A stretch of DNA of 64,000 bases from Massilia agrisoli (GTDB lineage: Bacteria; Pseudomonadota; Gammaproteobacteria; Burkholderiales; Burkholderiaceae_D): positions 1-64,000 of the forward strand of contig NZ_JAJHPV010000013.1 in the NCBI RefSeq assembly GCF_020831365.1, in the 5' to 3' direction. Below the pieces are notes generated by a model that saw nothing but the letters and a program-made list of their open reading frames with translations, searched no databases and was not told the DNA's origin. The position numbers and the translations under genes are program-made. Each line of letters opens with the position of its first letter. Within the stretch, counting starts at the first letter, position 1. Shown here one piece after another: positions 54,655-63,845 of the stretch.

Positions 54655-56438
54655 GCTTCCAGCTGCTGTAGCAGGTACAGGCGCTGGTACAAGCCGCCGT
54701 CGATGCGCATCAGCGCCTCGTGGTCGCCGCTTTCGGCAATCCGTCCGTGGTTCAGCACAACGATGCGGTCGGCGTCGCGGATGGTCGAGAGCCGGTGCGC
54801 GATCGCGATGATCGTCACCTGCCCACGCAGCTCGTTCAGGGCGGCCTGGACGATCTGTTCGGTCTGGCTGTCGATGTGCGAGGTCGCCTCGTCCAGCAGC
54901 AGGATGCGCGGCTTGCCAGCGAGCGCGCGCGCAATCGCAATGAGCTGTTTCTGCCCGGTCGATAAACGTCCTCCCGCTTCGCCCAGCGAGGTGTCGTAGC
55001 CCTGTTCCAGCGCCGTGATGAAGTCATGCGCGTGGGCGGCGCGCGCCGCCGTTTCGATGTCCTGCTGCGTCAGGCCGCGGCCCATGTCGATGTTTTCGCG
55101 CGCCGACGCCGCCAGCAGGAACGGGTCTTGCGGCACCAGCCCTACCTCGGCGCGGAAGCGCTCATTGTCGATGCTGTCGAGCGCCTGGCCGTTGATCTCG
55201 ATGCTGCCGTGCGGGCTGGGGTAGTAGCGCAGCATCAGCGACAGCAGGGTCGACTTGCCGCTGCCGGTGTGGCCGACGATGCCGATGAAGGCGCCGTGGC
55301 CGATCTCCAGCGACAGGTCGTGCAGCACCGGCTGGCCGGGCGCGTAGCCGAAGGTCAGGTGGGCGATCTTTACCGCCGGGGCGCCGGCCGCCTGCGGCTG
55401 CGCCGGCGTGCTGCCGCGGCCAATCGCGTGCTCCGGGGCGCCCGGTTCGTCCAGCAGCGCCTTGACGCGCGCGCTGGCCACGACGGCCTGCTGCAGGCCG
55501 CTGAACTGCATGGTGATCTGGATCAGCGGCTCGACCACGCGCGCGATATAGCTGATGAAGGCGTACAGGATGCCGACTTCGACCGCGTTCATCTCGCGCT
55601 GTCCGAAGCTGAAGATGACGACCGCCAGCAGCACCACGTTGAGCAGGTCGAGCGCGGGGCGCAGCAGGAAAGCGTTGGCGCGCAGTTCCGCCACCCGCGC
55701 CTTGTAGTGCTCATGGTTGGTCGCGGCGAAGCGCATGGCGAAGCGTTCCTCGGCGTTGTTCGCCTGGAGCACGCTCATGCCGCCGATGGTCTCGGCCATC
55801 TGGCCGTTGATATCGCTGCGCAGCGCGCGGGCGCGGGTGACCGCCGGCGCCGACAGGCGCTGGTACAGCCAGACGATGCCGAGCACCGCGGGCAGCAGGG
55901 CCAGCACGATCAGCATCAGGCGCCAGTCCAGCCACGCCATCGCGATGATGGTGCCGGCCAGGACGATGCTACTGTCGAGCATGACGAACAGCACCTGGAT
56001 GTACAGGGTCTTGACCGCTTCGGTGTCGTTGGTGACGCGGCTGATCAGCTGCCCGGTGATGGCGCGGTCGAAGAACGACATCGGCAGGCGCAGCACGTGC
56101 GCAAACACCCATTCGCGCAGGCGCTGCACCGAGCGCATCGCCATGCCGGACAGGCGCACCAGCTGCAGGTAGCGCAGGCCGGTCGCGATCCAGCCGGTAA
56201 CCAGGAAGCCGCCCAGCAGCAGCGCCATGCGCGGCACGTCGAGCTCGCGCGGCAGCAGGTGCTCGTCGATCAGCGCCTTGCCGAGGATCGGGCCGGTCAC
56301 TTCCAGCGCCGCGGCGATCACCAGCCAGAACGTGGCCCAGCCAAGGTGGCGCCGGTCGGGGCGCGCGGCCCGGCGCAGCAGGGCGGTGGCCTCGGCCGCG
56401 TTCTGGCGCATGCTTTTTTGTTTCGGGTCAGTTTGCAT
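54651..56438 (-). CDS. ABC exporter half-transporter (MdlB/SmdB-like), canonical ATPase site
   Basis: A 595-residue fused TM-ATPase subunit. Six TM segments (residues about 35-330) precede the ATPase: Walker A GHTGSGKSTLLS, Walker B ILLLDEATSHID with catalytic Glu. The signature is LSTGQKQ instead of LSGGQ. Together with the partner's DD at the catalytic position this is the pattern of heterodimeric exporters with one degenerate ATPase site. The start overlaps the end of the partner gene by eleven bases. Substrate: probably lipids or drugs; not predictable. Confidence 0.94.
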   Translation of the reverse strand: MQTDPKQKSMRQNAAEATALLRRAARPDRRHLGWATFWLVIAAALEVTGPILGKALIDEHLLPRELDVPRMALLLGGFLVTGWIATGLRYLQLVRLSGMAMRSVQRLREWVFAHVLRLPMSFFDRAITGQLISRVTNDTEAVKTLYIQVLFVMLDSSIVLAGTIIAMAWLDWRLMLIVLALLPAVLGIVWLYQRLSAPAVTRARALRSDINGQMAETIGGMSVLQANNAEERFAMRFAATNHEHYKARVAELRANAFLLRPALDLLNVVLLAVVIFSFGQREMNAVEVGILYAFISYIARVVEPLIQITMQFSGLQQAVVASARVKALLDEPGAPEHAIGRGSTPAQPQAAGAPAVKIAHLTFGYAPGQPVLHDLSLEIGHGAFIGIVGHTGSGKSTLLSLMLRYYPSPHGSIEINGQALDSIDNERFRAEVGLVPQDPFLLAASARENIDMGRGLTQQDIETAARAAHAHDFITALEQGYDTSLGEAGGRLSTGQKQLIAIARALAGKPRILLLDEATSHIDSQTEQIVQAALNELRGQVTIIAIAHRLSTIRDADRIVVLNHGRIAESGDHEALMRIDGGLYQRLYLLQQLEA

Positions 56439-58179
56439 CGAGGCTCGCCTCCAGTTGTTGGTAGCGCCACTGGCTGGCGTACCAGCCGTCTTGCGCCAGC
56501 AAGCTGTCGTGGGTGCCCGCTTCGGACACCTGGCCGTTGCGCAGCACCACGATATGGTCGGCGTTCACCACGCCCGACAGGCGGTGGCTGGCGATGACCA
56601 CGCTGCGCTCGGGCCGTTCGCGCCGCAGTTCGGCAAGGTGCTCGAGGATGCGCGTTTCGGTGCCGGTATCGACCGCCGACAGGGCGTCGTCGAGCAGCAG
56701 CAGGGTGCTGTCGGCCAGCAGCGAACGGGCAATCGCGACGCGCTGGCGCTGGCCGCCCGACAGCGTGATGCCGCGCTCGCCCACCGGCGTGTCGTAACCC
56801 TGCGGGAAGCGCAGGATGTCGTCGTGGATGTCGGCCATCCGGGCCGCGTGTTCGATCTCGGCGCGCGAGGCGCCGGGACGCGCCAACGCGATGTTCTCGG
56901 CCACCGTGGCGGAGAACAGGAAGGATTCCTGCGGCACCCAGCTGATCGCCGCGCGCAAGGTGGCCAGGGTGTACTCGGACAGGGCATGCCCGCTCCAGGT
57001 GGCCGTGCCGTGCTGCGGCGTGGACTGGCGCAGCAGCACGCGCAGCAGGGTCGACTTGCCGGAGCCGGTCGGGCCCACCAGGCCGAGCGTCTGCCCTGGC
57101 TGCAGCGACAGCGTGATGGCCGAGAGGGCCGGGACGGCCTGGCCGTCGTAGGCGAAGCTGACCTGGTCGAGCGCCAGCGTGCCAGGCGCCAGGTGCGCCA
57201 GCGTGCCGTGGTCGTCGACGGTGAGCGGCGCGTCCAGCAGCGGCTGCAGGCGCGCCAGGCCAGCGCGTCCGCGCTCGATCAGCGAGAGCACCCAGCCGGC
57301 CGCGAACATCGGCCAGATCAGCTGGCCCAGGTACATCGTGAACGCGGTCAGCGCGCCGATGGTCAGCATGTCGTGCCACACCAGGTAGCCGCCCAGGCCC
57401 AGGGTCAGCACGCTCGCGGCGGTGAGGGTCAGCCCCACCGCTGGCTCATACGCGGCTTCCCACTTTTGCGCCGACAGGCCGGCTTCCGCTGCGCGCGCGG
57501 CCAGTTCGCTGAACTGCTTCGCGTTGCGCTGCTCCAGCCCGAGCGCGCGCACGGTGCGCACGCCCGACAGCGATTCCTGCACATGGTCGTTGAGGGCGGC
57601 GAAGCGCTTGAGCGAGTCGGACGCGGCCACGTGCATGTGGCTGGAGATGCGCCAGAACGCCAGCGCCATCAACGGGAAGGGCAGCAGGGCAATGGCGGCG
57701 AGGCGCCAGTCGACGCCGAGCGTCATGATGCCCAGCACCATAACCAGGGTCAGGGTGCCGTCGAAGCCGGCCAGCAGCGCTTCGCCGGCCGCCATTTCGA
57801 TGGCGTCGATGTCGTTGGTCCCGAGCGCCATCAGGTCGCCCGTGCGCTGCTTCTGGTAGAACGCCGGGCCTTGCGCGGCCAGCCGCGCAAACAGGCGGGT
57901 ACGCAGCTCGACGCCGAGCTGGTAGGCTGCCGAGTACAGGCGCAGCCGCCACGCCACCCGCAGCGCGTAGATGGCCAGGCCCATGCCCAGCAGCTGCGCG
58001 AGCCCCATCAGCAGGTCGCCGCTGCCCAGGCGCTGCGCTGCCATGCCGTCGATCATCGCGCCGATCTTGCGGGGTATCAGGATGGTGAACAGGGCCACGC
58101 CGAACAGCATCGCTGCCGACGAAGCATAGGCGCGCCAATGACGGCGGACGAACCCGCCGATCAGCTTAGATAAAGTCAT
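56428..58179 (-). CDS. ABC exporter half-transporter (MdlA/SmdA-like), degenerate ATPase site
   Basis: A 583-residue subunit with six TMs and an ATPase: Walker A GPTGSGKSTLL, signature LSGGQRQRVAIARSLL, Walker B LLLLDDALSAVD, where Asp replaces the catalytic Glu. So this half carries the normal signature and the degenerate Walker B, the partner the reverse; the dimer would have one active and one silent site. The ATG at 58179 has AGGGA upstream; a longer start at 58233 lacks support. First gene of the pair. Confidence 0.94.
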   Translation of the reverse strand: MTLSKLIGGFVRRHWRAYASSAAMLFGVALFTILIPRKIGAMIDGMAAQRLGSGDLLMGLAQLLGMGLAIYALRVAWRLRLYSAAYQLGVELRTRLFARLAAQGPAFYQKQRTGDLMALGTNDIDAIEMAAGEALLAGFDGTLTLVMVLGIMTLGVDWRLAAIALLPFPLMALAFWRISSHMHVAASDSLKRFAALNDHVQESLSGVRTVRALGLEQRNAKQFSELAARAAEAGLSAQKWEAAYEPAVGLTLTAASVLTLGLGGYLVWHDMLTIGALTAFTMYLGQLIWPMFAAGWVLSLIERGRAGLARLQPLLDAPLTVDDHGTLAHLAPGTLALDQVSFAYDGQAVPALSAITLSLQPGQTLGLVGPTGSGKSTLLRVLLRQSTPQHGTATWSGHALSEYTLATLRAAISWVPQESFLFSATVAENIALARPGASRAEIEHAARMADIHDDILRFPQGYDTPVGERGITLSGGQRQRVAIARSLLADSTLLLLDDALSAVDTGTETRILEHLAELRRERPERSVVIASHRLSGVVNADHIVVLRNGQVSEAGTHDSLLAQDGWYASQWRYQQLEASLDAN

Positions 58180-58281
58180 GCACAATCCCTGGAGATTGGC
58201 CCGTAAAACAAAGAACGGGCCGAAGCCCGTCAATGTACACCGTTTGGCAAGCGGACGCAGCGAGCGCCCGGCCCGGCCCGG

Positions 58282-58962
58282 TCAGCGCTTTTTGCCGCGT
58301 TTGGGCGTCAGCAGGTTTTGCTCGAACACCGTTGGCGGAGGGCTGGCCTCGACCGGCTTCACCTGCGGCAGCACGTGGGCGCCGTCGGTGTCGAGCGGCG
58401 CCGCGGCAGGCTTGATATCGAGCGGCTTGCCGGCCACTTTGCCGGCAGCCTTCGCGATCGGCTTTTCTTCCGCCGCCGGCCCGGAAGCGGCTTCCGGCCT
58501 GGCTGCCACCACCGGCTTTTTGCTTGGCTTGACCGAACGCGCGTGTTCTTCAATGCCCTCTGCAGGTGCAGCCGCAGGTTCGGCCACGGGTGCTTGCGCG
58601 GCCACGCCTGGCGCCGGCGCTGCCTGCGGTGCGAACGCGAGGGGCGATGGTGCTGCCGCCTTGAACAGCCCGGCCTGGACGTCGGCCATGATGCTGAGCC
58701 ACTGGCTGCCGTAGGCCACCATCTTGCTGAAATCTTGTGGGCCCTTGGCCAGGGCCAGCAGGTCGCGCGGGTCGCGCAGGGTGGCCAGCTGCTTGAGCGC
58801 GGCCGAGGAGCTGTCGACGGCGGCGCGGCTGGTATCGATATTCAGGGCGATCAGGCGCGCGGCGCCATCGAATGCACGGGCGCCAAACGACTCCAGGAAG
58901 TCGAGCTGGGCGTGGATCTGGGATTTGCTTGCTGCGGAAAACTGTTCTGGGAGAGTACTCAT
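58282..58962 (-). CDS. Phasin family protein
   Basis: A 226-residue protein coating polyhydroxyalkanoate granules. The N-terminal half has the phasin pattern (LDFLESFGARAFDGAARLIALNID, SAALKQLATLRDPRDLLAL, WLSIMADVQAGLF). The second half is Ala/Pro/Lys-rich, with APAAP-like stretches and a basic tail (TPKRGKKR), a common variation. AAAGGAAACCCC gives a good Shine-Dalgarno. No PHA synthase is in the window. An FNR-type site lies upstream at 59079. Confidence 0.9.
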   Translation of the reverse strand: MSTLPEQFSAASKSQIHAQLDFLESFGARAFDGAARLIALNIDTSRAAVDSSSAALKQLATLRDPRDLLALAKGPQDFSKMVAYGSQWLSIMADVQAGLFKAAAPSPLAFAPQAAPAPGVAAQAPVAEPAAAPAEGIEEHARSVKPSKKPVVAARPEAASGPAAEEKPIAKAAGKVAGKPLDIKPAAAPLDTDGAHVLPQVKPVEASPPPTVFEQNLLTPKRGKKR

Positions 58963-59078
58963 GGGGTTTCCTTTCGTTTATGACGCGCTGCAATATTGAT
59001 TAGTGTATCTACGAAGTGCCGCCTTGAAAAGCTCTTTATGGTGCTAGTTTCCTAAAGAAATCTTGCGATGCAGCATCA

Positions 59079-59092
59079 CTGATCAATATCAA
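59079..59092. promoter_or_regulatory. FNR/Anr-type binding site
   Basis: CTGAT-CAAT-ATCAA matches TTGAT-N4-ATCAA at nine of ten positions. It lies between divergent phasin and codA genes, flanked by a GCAGCAT/ATGCTGC inverted repeat. TACAAT at 59125-59130 is a possible codA -10, putting the site centre near -51 of codA, not an ideal distance. Confidence 0.5.
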
Positions 59093-59159
59093 TGCTGCCA
59101 AGGCGCGCATGGGCTAGGAACCGCTACAATCGAGCCGACCCAGCCATAAGGATAGCCAG

Positions 59160-60431
59160 ATGGATCTCGTGATTCGCAATGCCACCCTGCCAGACGGCCG
59201 CCAGGCCGATATCGCCATCGATGGCGCGCGCATCGCCGACGTCGGAGCGCGCCTGCCGTGCAGCGGGGCGCGCGAGATCGACGCCGAAGGCGACCTGGTC
59301 ACGCCGCCTTTCGTCGACGCCCACTTCCACATGGACGCCACGCTCAGCTACGGACTGCCGCGCGTGAACGCCAGCGGCACCCTGCTCGAGGGGATTGCGC
59401 TGTGGGGCGAACTGAAGCCCCAGCTGACGCAGGACGCACTGGTCGAGCGCGCGATGCAGTACTGCGACTGGGCGGTGGCGCGCGGCCTGCTGGCCATCCG
59501 CACCCATGTCGATGTCTGCGACGACCGGCTGTTGGCGGTGGAGGCGCTGCTCGACGTGCGCCGCCGCGTGGCGCCTTACCTCGACATGCAGCTGGTTGCC
59601 TTCCCCCAGGACGGGCTGCTGCGCAGCCCCGCCGCATTCGGCAACCTGAAGCGCGCCATCGCCATGGGCGTGGACGTGGTGGGCGGGATTCCCCATTTTG
59701 AACGCACGATGGCGGCGGGCGCCGAATCGGTGCGCCTGCTGTGCGAGTTCGCGGCCGACAAGGGCCTGCGCGTGGACATGCATTGCGACGAGTCGGACGA
59801 CCCGATGTCGCGCCATATCGAGACCCTGGCGGCCGAGACCCACCGCCTCGGGCTGCATGGCCGGGTGGCGGGCTCGCACCTGACATCGATGCATTCGATG
59901 GACAACTACTATGCCAGCAAGCTGCTGCCGCTGATTGCCGAATCGGGCGTGGCGGCGATCGCCAACCCGCTGATCAACATCACGCTGCAGGGGCGCCACG
60001 ACAGCTATCCGAAACGGCGCGGCATGACGCGGGTGCCGGAACTGCTGGCCGCCGGCGTCGACGTCGCGTTCGGCCATGACTGCGTGATGGACCCCTGGTA
60101 CGGACTCGGTTCGGGCGACATGCTGGAGGTGGCGCACATGGGCCTGCACGTGGCGCAGATGACGGGCAAGGAAGCGATGCACCAGTGCTTCCTGGCGGTG
60201 ACGGAGACGCCGGCGCGCATCCTCGGACTGGAAGGCTATGGCCTGGCGCCGGGCTGCCACGCCGACCTGGTGCTGCTCGACGCCGGCAGCACGGTGGAGG
60301 CGATCCGTCTGCGCGCGGCGCGCAGGCTGGTGCTGCGGCGCGGCCAGGTCGTCAGCGAGGCGCCGCGTGCGCGCGCGTCGCTGGCCTTGCCGGGGCGGCC
60401 ACGGGACATCGATTTCAGGCTGGGGCGGTAA
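59160..60431 (+). CDS. codA: Cytosine deaminase / amidohydrolase
   Basis: A 423-residue zinc or iron hydrolase very like E. coli cytosine deaminase (about 427 residues). Metal ligands H55 and H57 (DAHFHMD), H208 and E211 (MHCDESDD), H240 (SHLTSMHS) and D307 (FGHDCVMDPWYGLG) correspond to E. coli H61, H63, H214, E217, H246 and D313, a constant shift of six. PLINITLQGRHDSYPKRRGMTR is also shared. It converts cytosine to uracil; related deaminases act on isocytosine or creatinine. No codB transporter gene is adjacent. Confidence 0.9.
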   Translation: MDLVIRNATLPDGRQADIAIDGARIADVGARLPCSGAREIDAEGDLVTPPFVDAHFHMDATLSYGLPRVNASGTLLEGIALWGELKPQLTQDALVERAMQYCDWAVARGLLAIRTHVDVCDDRLLAVEALLDVRRRVAPYLDMQLVAFPQDGLLRSPAAFGNLKRAIAMGVDVVGGIPHFERTMAAGAESVRLLCEFAADKGLRVDMHCDESDDPMSRHIETLAAETHRLGLHGRVAGSHLTSMHSMDNYYASKLLPLIAESGVAAIANPLINITLQGRHDSYPKRRGMTRVPELLAAGVDVAFGHDCVMDPWYGLGSGDMLEVAHMGLHVAQMTGKEAMHQCFLAVTETPARILGLEGYGLAPGCHADLVLLDAGSTVEAIRLRAARRLVLRRGQVVSEAPRARASLALPGRPRDIDFRLGR

Positions 60432-60486
60432 CAAGCACGGGAGTCGGTGCTAGACTTTGCGGTTCCACCAACCCAAACCGCCGCCT

Positions 60487-61002
60487 ATGAAGATCCTTGA
60501 AACAGAGCGCCTGCGCCTGCGCACGCTGGACCAGAACGACGCTGTTTTCTATCTCGCCCTGGTCAATACGCCGGGCTTCATCGCATTTATCGGCGACCGC
60601 GGCATCCGCACCGTCGAAGCGGCCGCGCAGGCAATCGTTGACGGACCGATGGCCATGCAGGGCAGGCTTGGTCATTCGATCTACCTGGTCGAGGACAAGG
60701 CGAGTGGCGAACCTTTGGGCATGAGCGGCCTGATCAAACGCGACACCCTCGAGCATGTCGACATCGGCTACGCCTTCCTTCCCGAGCATTGCGGCAAGGG
60801 CTATGCGTACGAGGCGGGGCAGGCGGTGGTGGCGCATGCGCGCGATGAGATCGGCTTGCCGCGGCTGCTGGCGATTGTTTCGCCCGGCAATGTCGCCTCG
60901 ATCGGCCTGCTGGAGAAGCTTGGCCTGGCCTTCGAACGGGTGGTGCACCTGACCGCAGAGGACACCGGCACTAGGCTTTATTCGCGGGTGTTTCTCAAAT
61001 AA
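60487..61002 (+). CDS. GNAT-family N-acetyltransferase
   Basis: A 171-residue RimJ/RimL-type acetyltransferase: ETERLRLRTLDQNDAVFYL at the start, IYLVEDKASGEPLGMSGL, DIGYAFLPEHCGKGYAYEA (acetyl-CoA loop, with GKGYA replacing QGxGxA), and NVASIGLLEKLGLAFER, a conserved RimJ element. Substrate unknown. An ATG at 60487 is preferred; an upstream TTG at 60457 is possible and no clear Shine-Dalgarno decides. Stands between codA and the stressosome. Confidence 0.88.
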   Translation: MKILETERLRLRTLDQNDAVFYLALVNTPGFIAFIGDRGIRTVEAAAQAIVDGPMAMQGRLGHSIYLVEDKASGEPLGMSGLIKRDTLEHVDIGYAFLPEHCGKGYAYEAGQAVVAHARDEIGLPRLLAIVSPGNVASIGLLEKLGLAFERVVHLTAEDTGTRLYSRVFLK

Positions 61003-61138
61003 TACTTTTGTTAACAGCCCGATTCAATTGTGCAACAGTTGGTTGGTATGTCCGCTATACTTGCGAGCTGGGTGAATTAATATTTCCTGCGCCCAAGAGA
61101 TTTCCTGAATGTCCACACAGATCAACAAAAGGACCCGT

Positions 61139-62005
61139 ATGAGCAACGATAAAAGCGTTCAATTAGCAGCGATCATCACCAAGCACGAAGCTGAACTGCT
61201 GGAGGGTTGGTTCTCCGGCATGATGTCCCGTATGCTTCGCCGCGATAAGAACGCCGAATCGGAGCTGCGCCAGCAAGGCGCGGCCTTCCTCAACCTGCTC
61301 AGTGAAGCGCTGCGCAACGGCGCCGGCGCCGACATCGAGGCCCCTGCCTGGGATGAAACGCGCCGCATGCTGGCCGAGATTTCGCACGCGCGCGTGCGCC
61401 AGGGCTTCTCGTCGATCGAAACCGCGCACTTCATCTTTGCACTGAAGGAGCCGCTGTTCGGCTACCTGCGCAATGAGCTGGCGAGCGAACCGGCGCTGCT
61501 GGTCGATGCGATGTCGACCACCGGCTCGCTGTTCGACCGCCTCGGCCTGTACACCATCGAGGTGTACCAGAAAGCGCGCGAACAGGTCATCCTGCGCCAG
61601 CAGCAGGAGCTGCTTGAGCTGTCGACCCCGGTCGTCCAGCTGTGGCAGGGCATCCTGGCGCTGCCGCTGATCGGTACCCTCGATAGCGCGCGCACCCAGG
61701 TAGTGATGGAAAACCTGCTGCAGAAGATCGTCGAAACCGGCGCATCGATCGCCATCATCGACATCACCGGCGTGCCGACCGTCGACACCCTGGTCGCGCA
61801 GCACCTGTTGAAAACCATTGCCGCCGCACGCCTGATGGGCGCGGACTGCATCATCAGCGGCATCCGCCCGCAGATCGCGCAAACCATCGTGCACCTCGGC
61901 GTCAACCTGGAAGACGTGCTGACCAAGGCCACCCTGGCCGATGCGTTCGTTGTTGCGCTCAAGCGCACCGGCTCGACCATCAGCCACGGCCAGTCGGGAC
62001 ACTGA
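61139..62005 (+). CDS. rsbR: RsbR-type stressosome protein
   Basis: A 288-residue co-antagonist. The N-terminal part (residues 1-150) is a helical RsbR_N/globin-like domain, as in other RsbR paralogs (VQLAAIITKHEAELLEGWF, GFSSIETAHFIFALKEPLFGYLRNEL). The C-terminal STAS domain has QLWQGILALPLIGTLDSARTQ, DITGVPTVDTLVAQHLL and GIRPQIAQTIVHLG; T210 and T249 correspond to the two RsbT phosphorylation sites of B. subtilis RsbR. AAAGGA before 61139 favours this start over 61109. Stressosome scaffold and sensor. Confidence 0.93.
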   Translation: MSNDKSVQLAAIITKHEAELLEGWFSGMMSRMLRRDKNAESELRQQGAAFLNLLSEALRNGAGADIEAPAWDETRRMLAEISHARVRQGFSSIETAHFIFALKEPLFGYLRNELASEPALLVDAMSTTGSLFDRLGLYTIEVYQKAREQVILRQQQELLELSTPVVQLWQGILALPLIGTLDSARTQVVMENLLQKIVETGASIAIIDITGVPTVDTLVAQHLLKTIAAARLMGADCIISGIRPQIAQTIVHLGVNLEDVLTKATLADAFVVALKRTGSTISHGQSGH

Positions 62006-62009
62006 GATC

Positions 62010-62372
62010 ATGGACCGCATACCGATTCTGAGGATGGGCCGGCTGCTGCTGGTGACCATCCAGGTTGACATGCACGACCGGCTGGCGATGACCCTGCAGG
62101 ACGACCTGACGACCCGCATCGTCAAGGACCGCGCCACCGGCGTACTGATCGATATCTCGGCGCTCGACATCGTGGACTCGTTCATCGGGCGCATGATCAG
62201 CAATACCGCGGCGATGGCCAAGATCCTCGACGCGCGCACGGTGCTGGTCGGGATGCAGCCGGCCGTTGCGATCACCCTGGTGGAGCTTGGACTGACGCTC
62301 GAAGGCGTCAGCACGGCGCTCAACGTCGAGCGCGGCGTCAAATTGCTCCAGCAGGAAAGCGAATGGGACTGA
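62010..62372 (+). CDS. rsbS: RsbS stressosome scaffold (STAS)
   Basis: A 120-residue single STAS domain. DRIPILRMGRLLLVTIQVDMHD at the start and GVLIDISALDIVDSFIGRMI, with S57 matching the phosphorylated serine of RsbS. It forms the stressosome core with RsbR and releases RsbT when phosphorylated. It starts four bases after the rsbR stop. Confidence 0.95.
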   Translation: MDRIPILRMGRLLLVTIQVDMHDRLAMTLQDDLTTRIVKDRATGVLIDISALDIVDSFIGRMISNTAAMAKILDARTVLVGMQPAVAITLVELGLTLEGVSTALNVERGVKLLQQESEWD

Positions 62373-62415
62373 ACCAGCTCCGCATGACCCACCTTGCCGG
62401 CCTGGGAGCACTCCC

Positions 62416-62832
62416 ATGAATGCAGCCGTCACGGGTGATGTAGTCGCACAGCTCACTTCCGATGAGGACGTGGTCAGGGTGCGCAAACTGGTCCGCGACC
62501 AGCTGGTGGCGCTGGGCTTTTCGCTGATCGACCAGACCAAGATGGTGACGGCGGCCAGTGAACTGGCGCGTAACACGCTGCGCTACGGCGGCGGCGGCCA
62601 CGCCGAACTCAATGTCGTCAATAACCACGGACGCCGTGGACTGTCGATCAGCTTTGTCGACGAAGGTCCCGGCATCGAAGATATCGCCAAGGCGCTGACC
62701 GACGGTTATACCACCGGCGGCGGCATGGGCCTCGGACTGTCGGGCGCCCGCCGCCTGGCCGACGAGTTCAACCTTGAATCCAGCCCGGGAAACGGTACCC
62801 GCGTAACAATCACGAAATGGAAACCGTTTTGA
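62416..62832 (+). CDS. rsbT: RsbT serine/threonine kinase
   Basis: A 138-residue HATPase-fold kinase that phosphorylates RsbR and RsbS and is then free to act on its own partners. Motifs are KMVTAASELARNTLRYGGGG (N-box), FVDEGPGIED (G1) and TTGGGMGLGLSGARRLADEF (G2). It starts 43 bases after rsbS and overlaps the next gene by sixteen bases. Confidence 0.95.
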   Translation: MNAAVTGDVVAQLTSDEDVVRVRKLVRDQLVALGFSLIDQTKMVTAASELARNTLRYGGGGHAELNVVNNHGRRGLSISFVDEGPGIEDIAKALTDGYTTGGGMGLGLSGARRLADEFNLESSPGNGTRVTITKWKPF

Positions 62833-63845
62833 CTCAATCCGCAGTACATTCAACTTTCCACGTCGGGGAGTTGAGCGAAATAGCGGCCGCCCGGCGGGCC
62901 GCTGCGGAGATGGCGCGCCGGCTCAGTTTTGACGAGACCCGCGCCGGCCGGCTGGCCCTGGTCGTGACCGAGGCTGCGACCAACATCGTCAAGCATGCGC
63001 GCGAAGGCGAGATCCTGCTGCGTCCGATCGTCACCCACGGTCACTGCGGCATCGAAGTGCTGGCGATCGATTCTGGTCCCGGCATGGCGAGCGTCGACCT
63101 GCTGATGGCCGACGGCACTTCGACTGCGGGCACTTACGGCGTCGGACTGGGGGCCATCCGGCGCCAGGCCGACAGCTTCGATATCTACTCGGCGCCGGGC
63201 AGGGGCACGGTGGTGATGATGACCGTCTGGTGCGCCGACGGACCGGTGCCGGAAACGGGCTGGGAAGTCGGCGCCGTCTGCCTGCCGATACCGGGCGAAG
63301 ATGAATGCGGCGATAACTGGGGCGTCTCGTTCCGGCGCGGCGGCATCAGCGTGGTGGTGGCCGATGGGCTGGGCCACGGCCCCGAGGCCGCGCTGGCGTC
63401 GACTGCGGCAGTCGGCGTCTCGCTCGATTTCGACAGGGGCCCGCCTGGCGTGCGCATCGAAGACGCGCACGGCGCCCTGCGCTCGACCCGCGGCGCTGCG
63501 CTCGCCATCGCCGACATCGACGCCTACGACGGCAAGCTGTTGTTTGCAGGCGTAGGCAATATCGCTGCCAGCATCATCAGCAACGGCCCGCGCCGCCACC
63601 TGTTGTCGCACAACGGCATCGTGGGCAGCAACCTGCGCAAGGTGCAGGAATTCGAACAGCCGTGGGACAGTTCGTCGCTGCTGATCCTGCACTCGGACGG
63701 CATCAACACGCGCTGGGACCTCGGTGCGTATCCGGGCCTGTCATTCAACCATGCCTCGGTGATCGCCGCTGTCATCTACCGCGATTTCTTGCGCGGCCGC
63801 GACGACGCATCGGTGGTCGTCATTCGCGAACACCCGGTGTCATGA
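62817..63845 (+). CDS. HATPase-phosphatase fusion (RsbW-like plus RsbX/SpoIIE-like)
   Basis: A 342-residue protein fusing two stressosome-type domains. Residues 1-140 form an ATPase (LALVVTEAATNIVKHAREGE, IDSGPGMASV, GTYGVGLGAIRRQADSF). Residues 150-342 form a PP2C/SpoIIE phosphatase (ISVVVADGLGHGPEAALAS, LLFAGVGNIAASII, LLILHSDGINTRWD). In B. subtilis RsbX dephosphorylates RsbR and RsbS as a separate short protein. Here it is joined to an RsbT/W-like ATPase. Overlaps rsbT, and its stop overlaps the next gene (ATGA). Confidence 0.9.
   Translation: METVLTQSAVHSTFHVGELSEIAAARRAAAEMARRLSFDETRAGRLALVVTEAATNIVKHAREGEILLRPIVTHGHCGIEVLAIDSGPGMASVDLLMADGTSTAGTYGVGLGAIRRQADSFDIYSAPGRGTVVMMTVWCADGPVPETGWEVGAVCLPIPGEDECGDNWGVSFRRGGISVVVADGLGHGPEAALASTAAVGVSLDFDRGPPGVRIEDAHGALRSTRGAALAIADIDAYDGKLLFAGVGNIAASIISNGPRRHLLSHNGIVGSNLRKVQEFEQPWDSSSLLILHSDGINTRWDLGAYPGLSFNHASVIAAVIYRDFLRGRDDASVVVIREHPVS

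Noticed and set aside
61003-61138. A sigma-70 promoter for the stressosome operon (TATACT near 61060).
   Set aside because: No -35 at an acceptable distance could be found.
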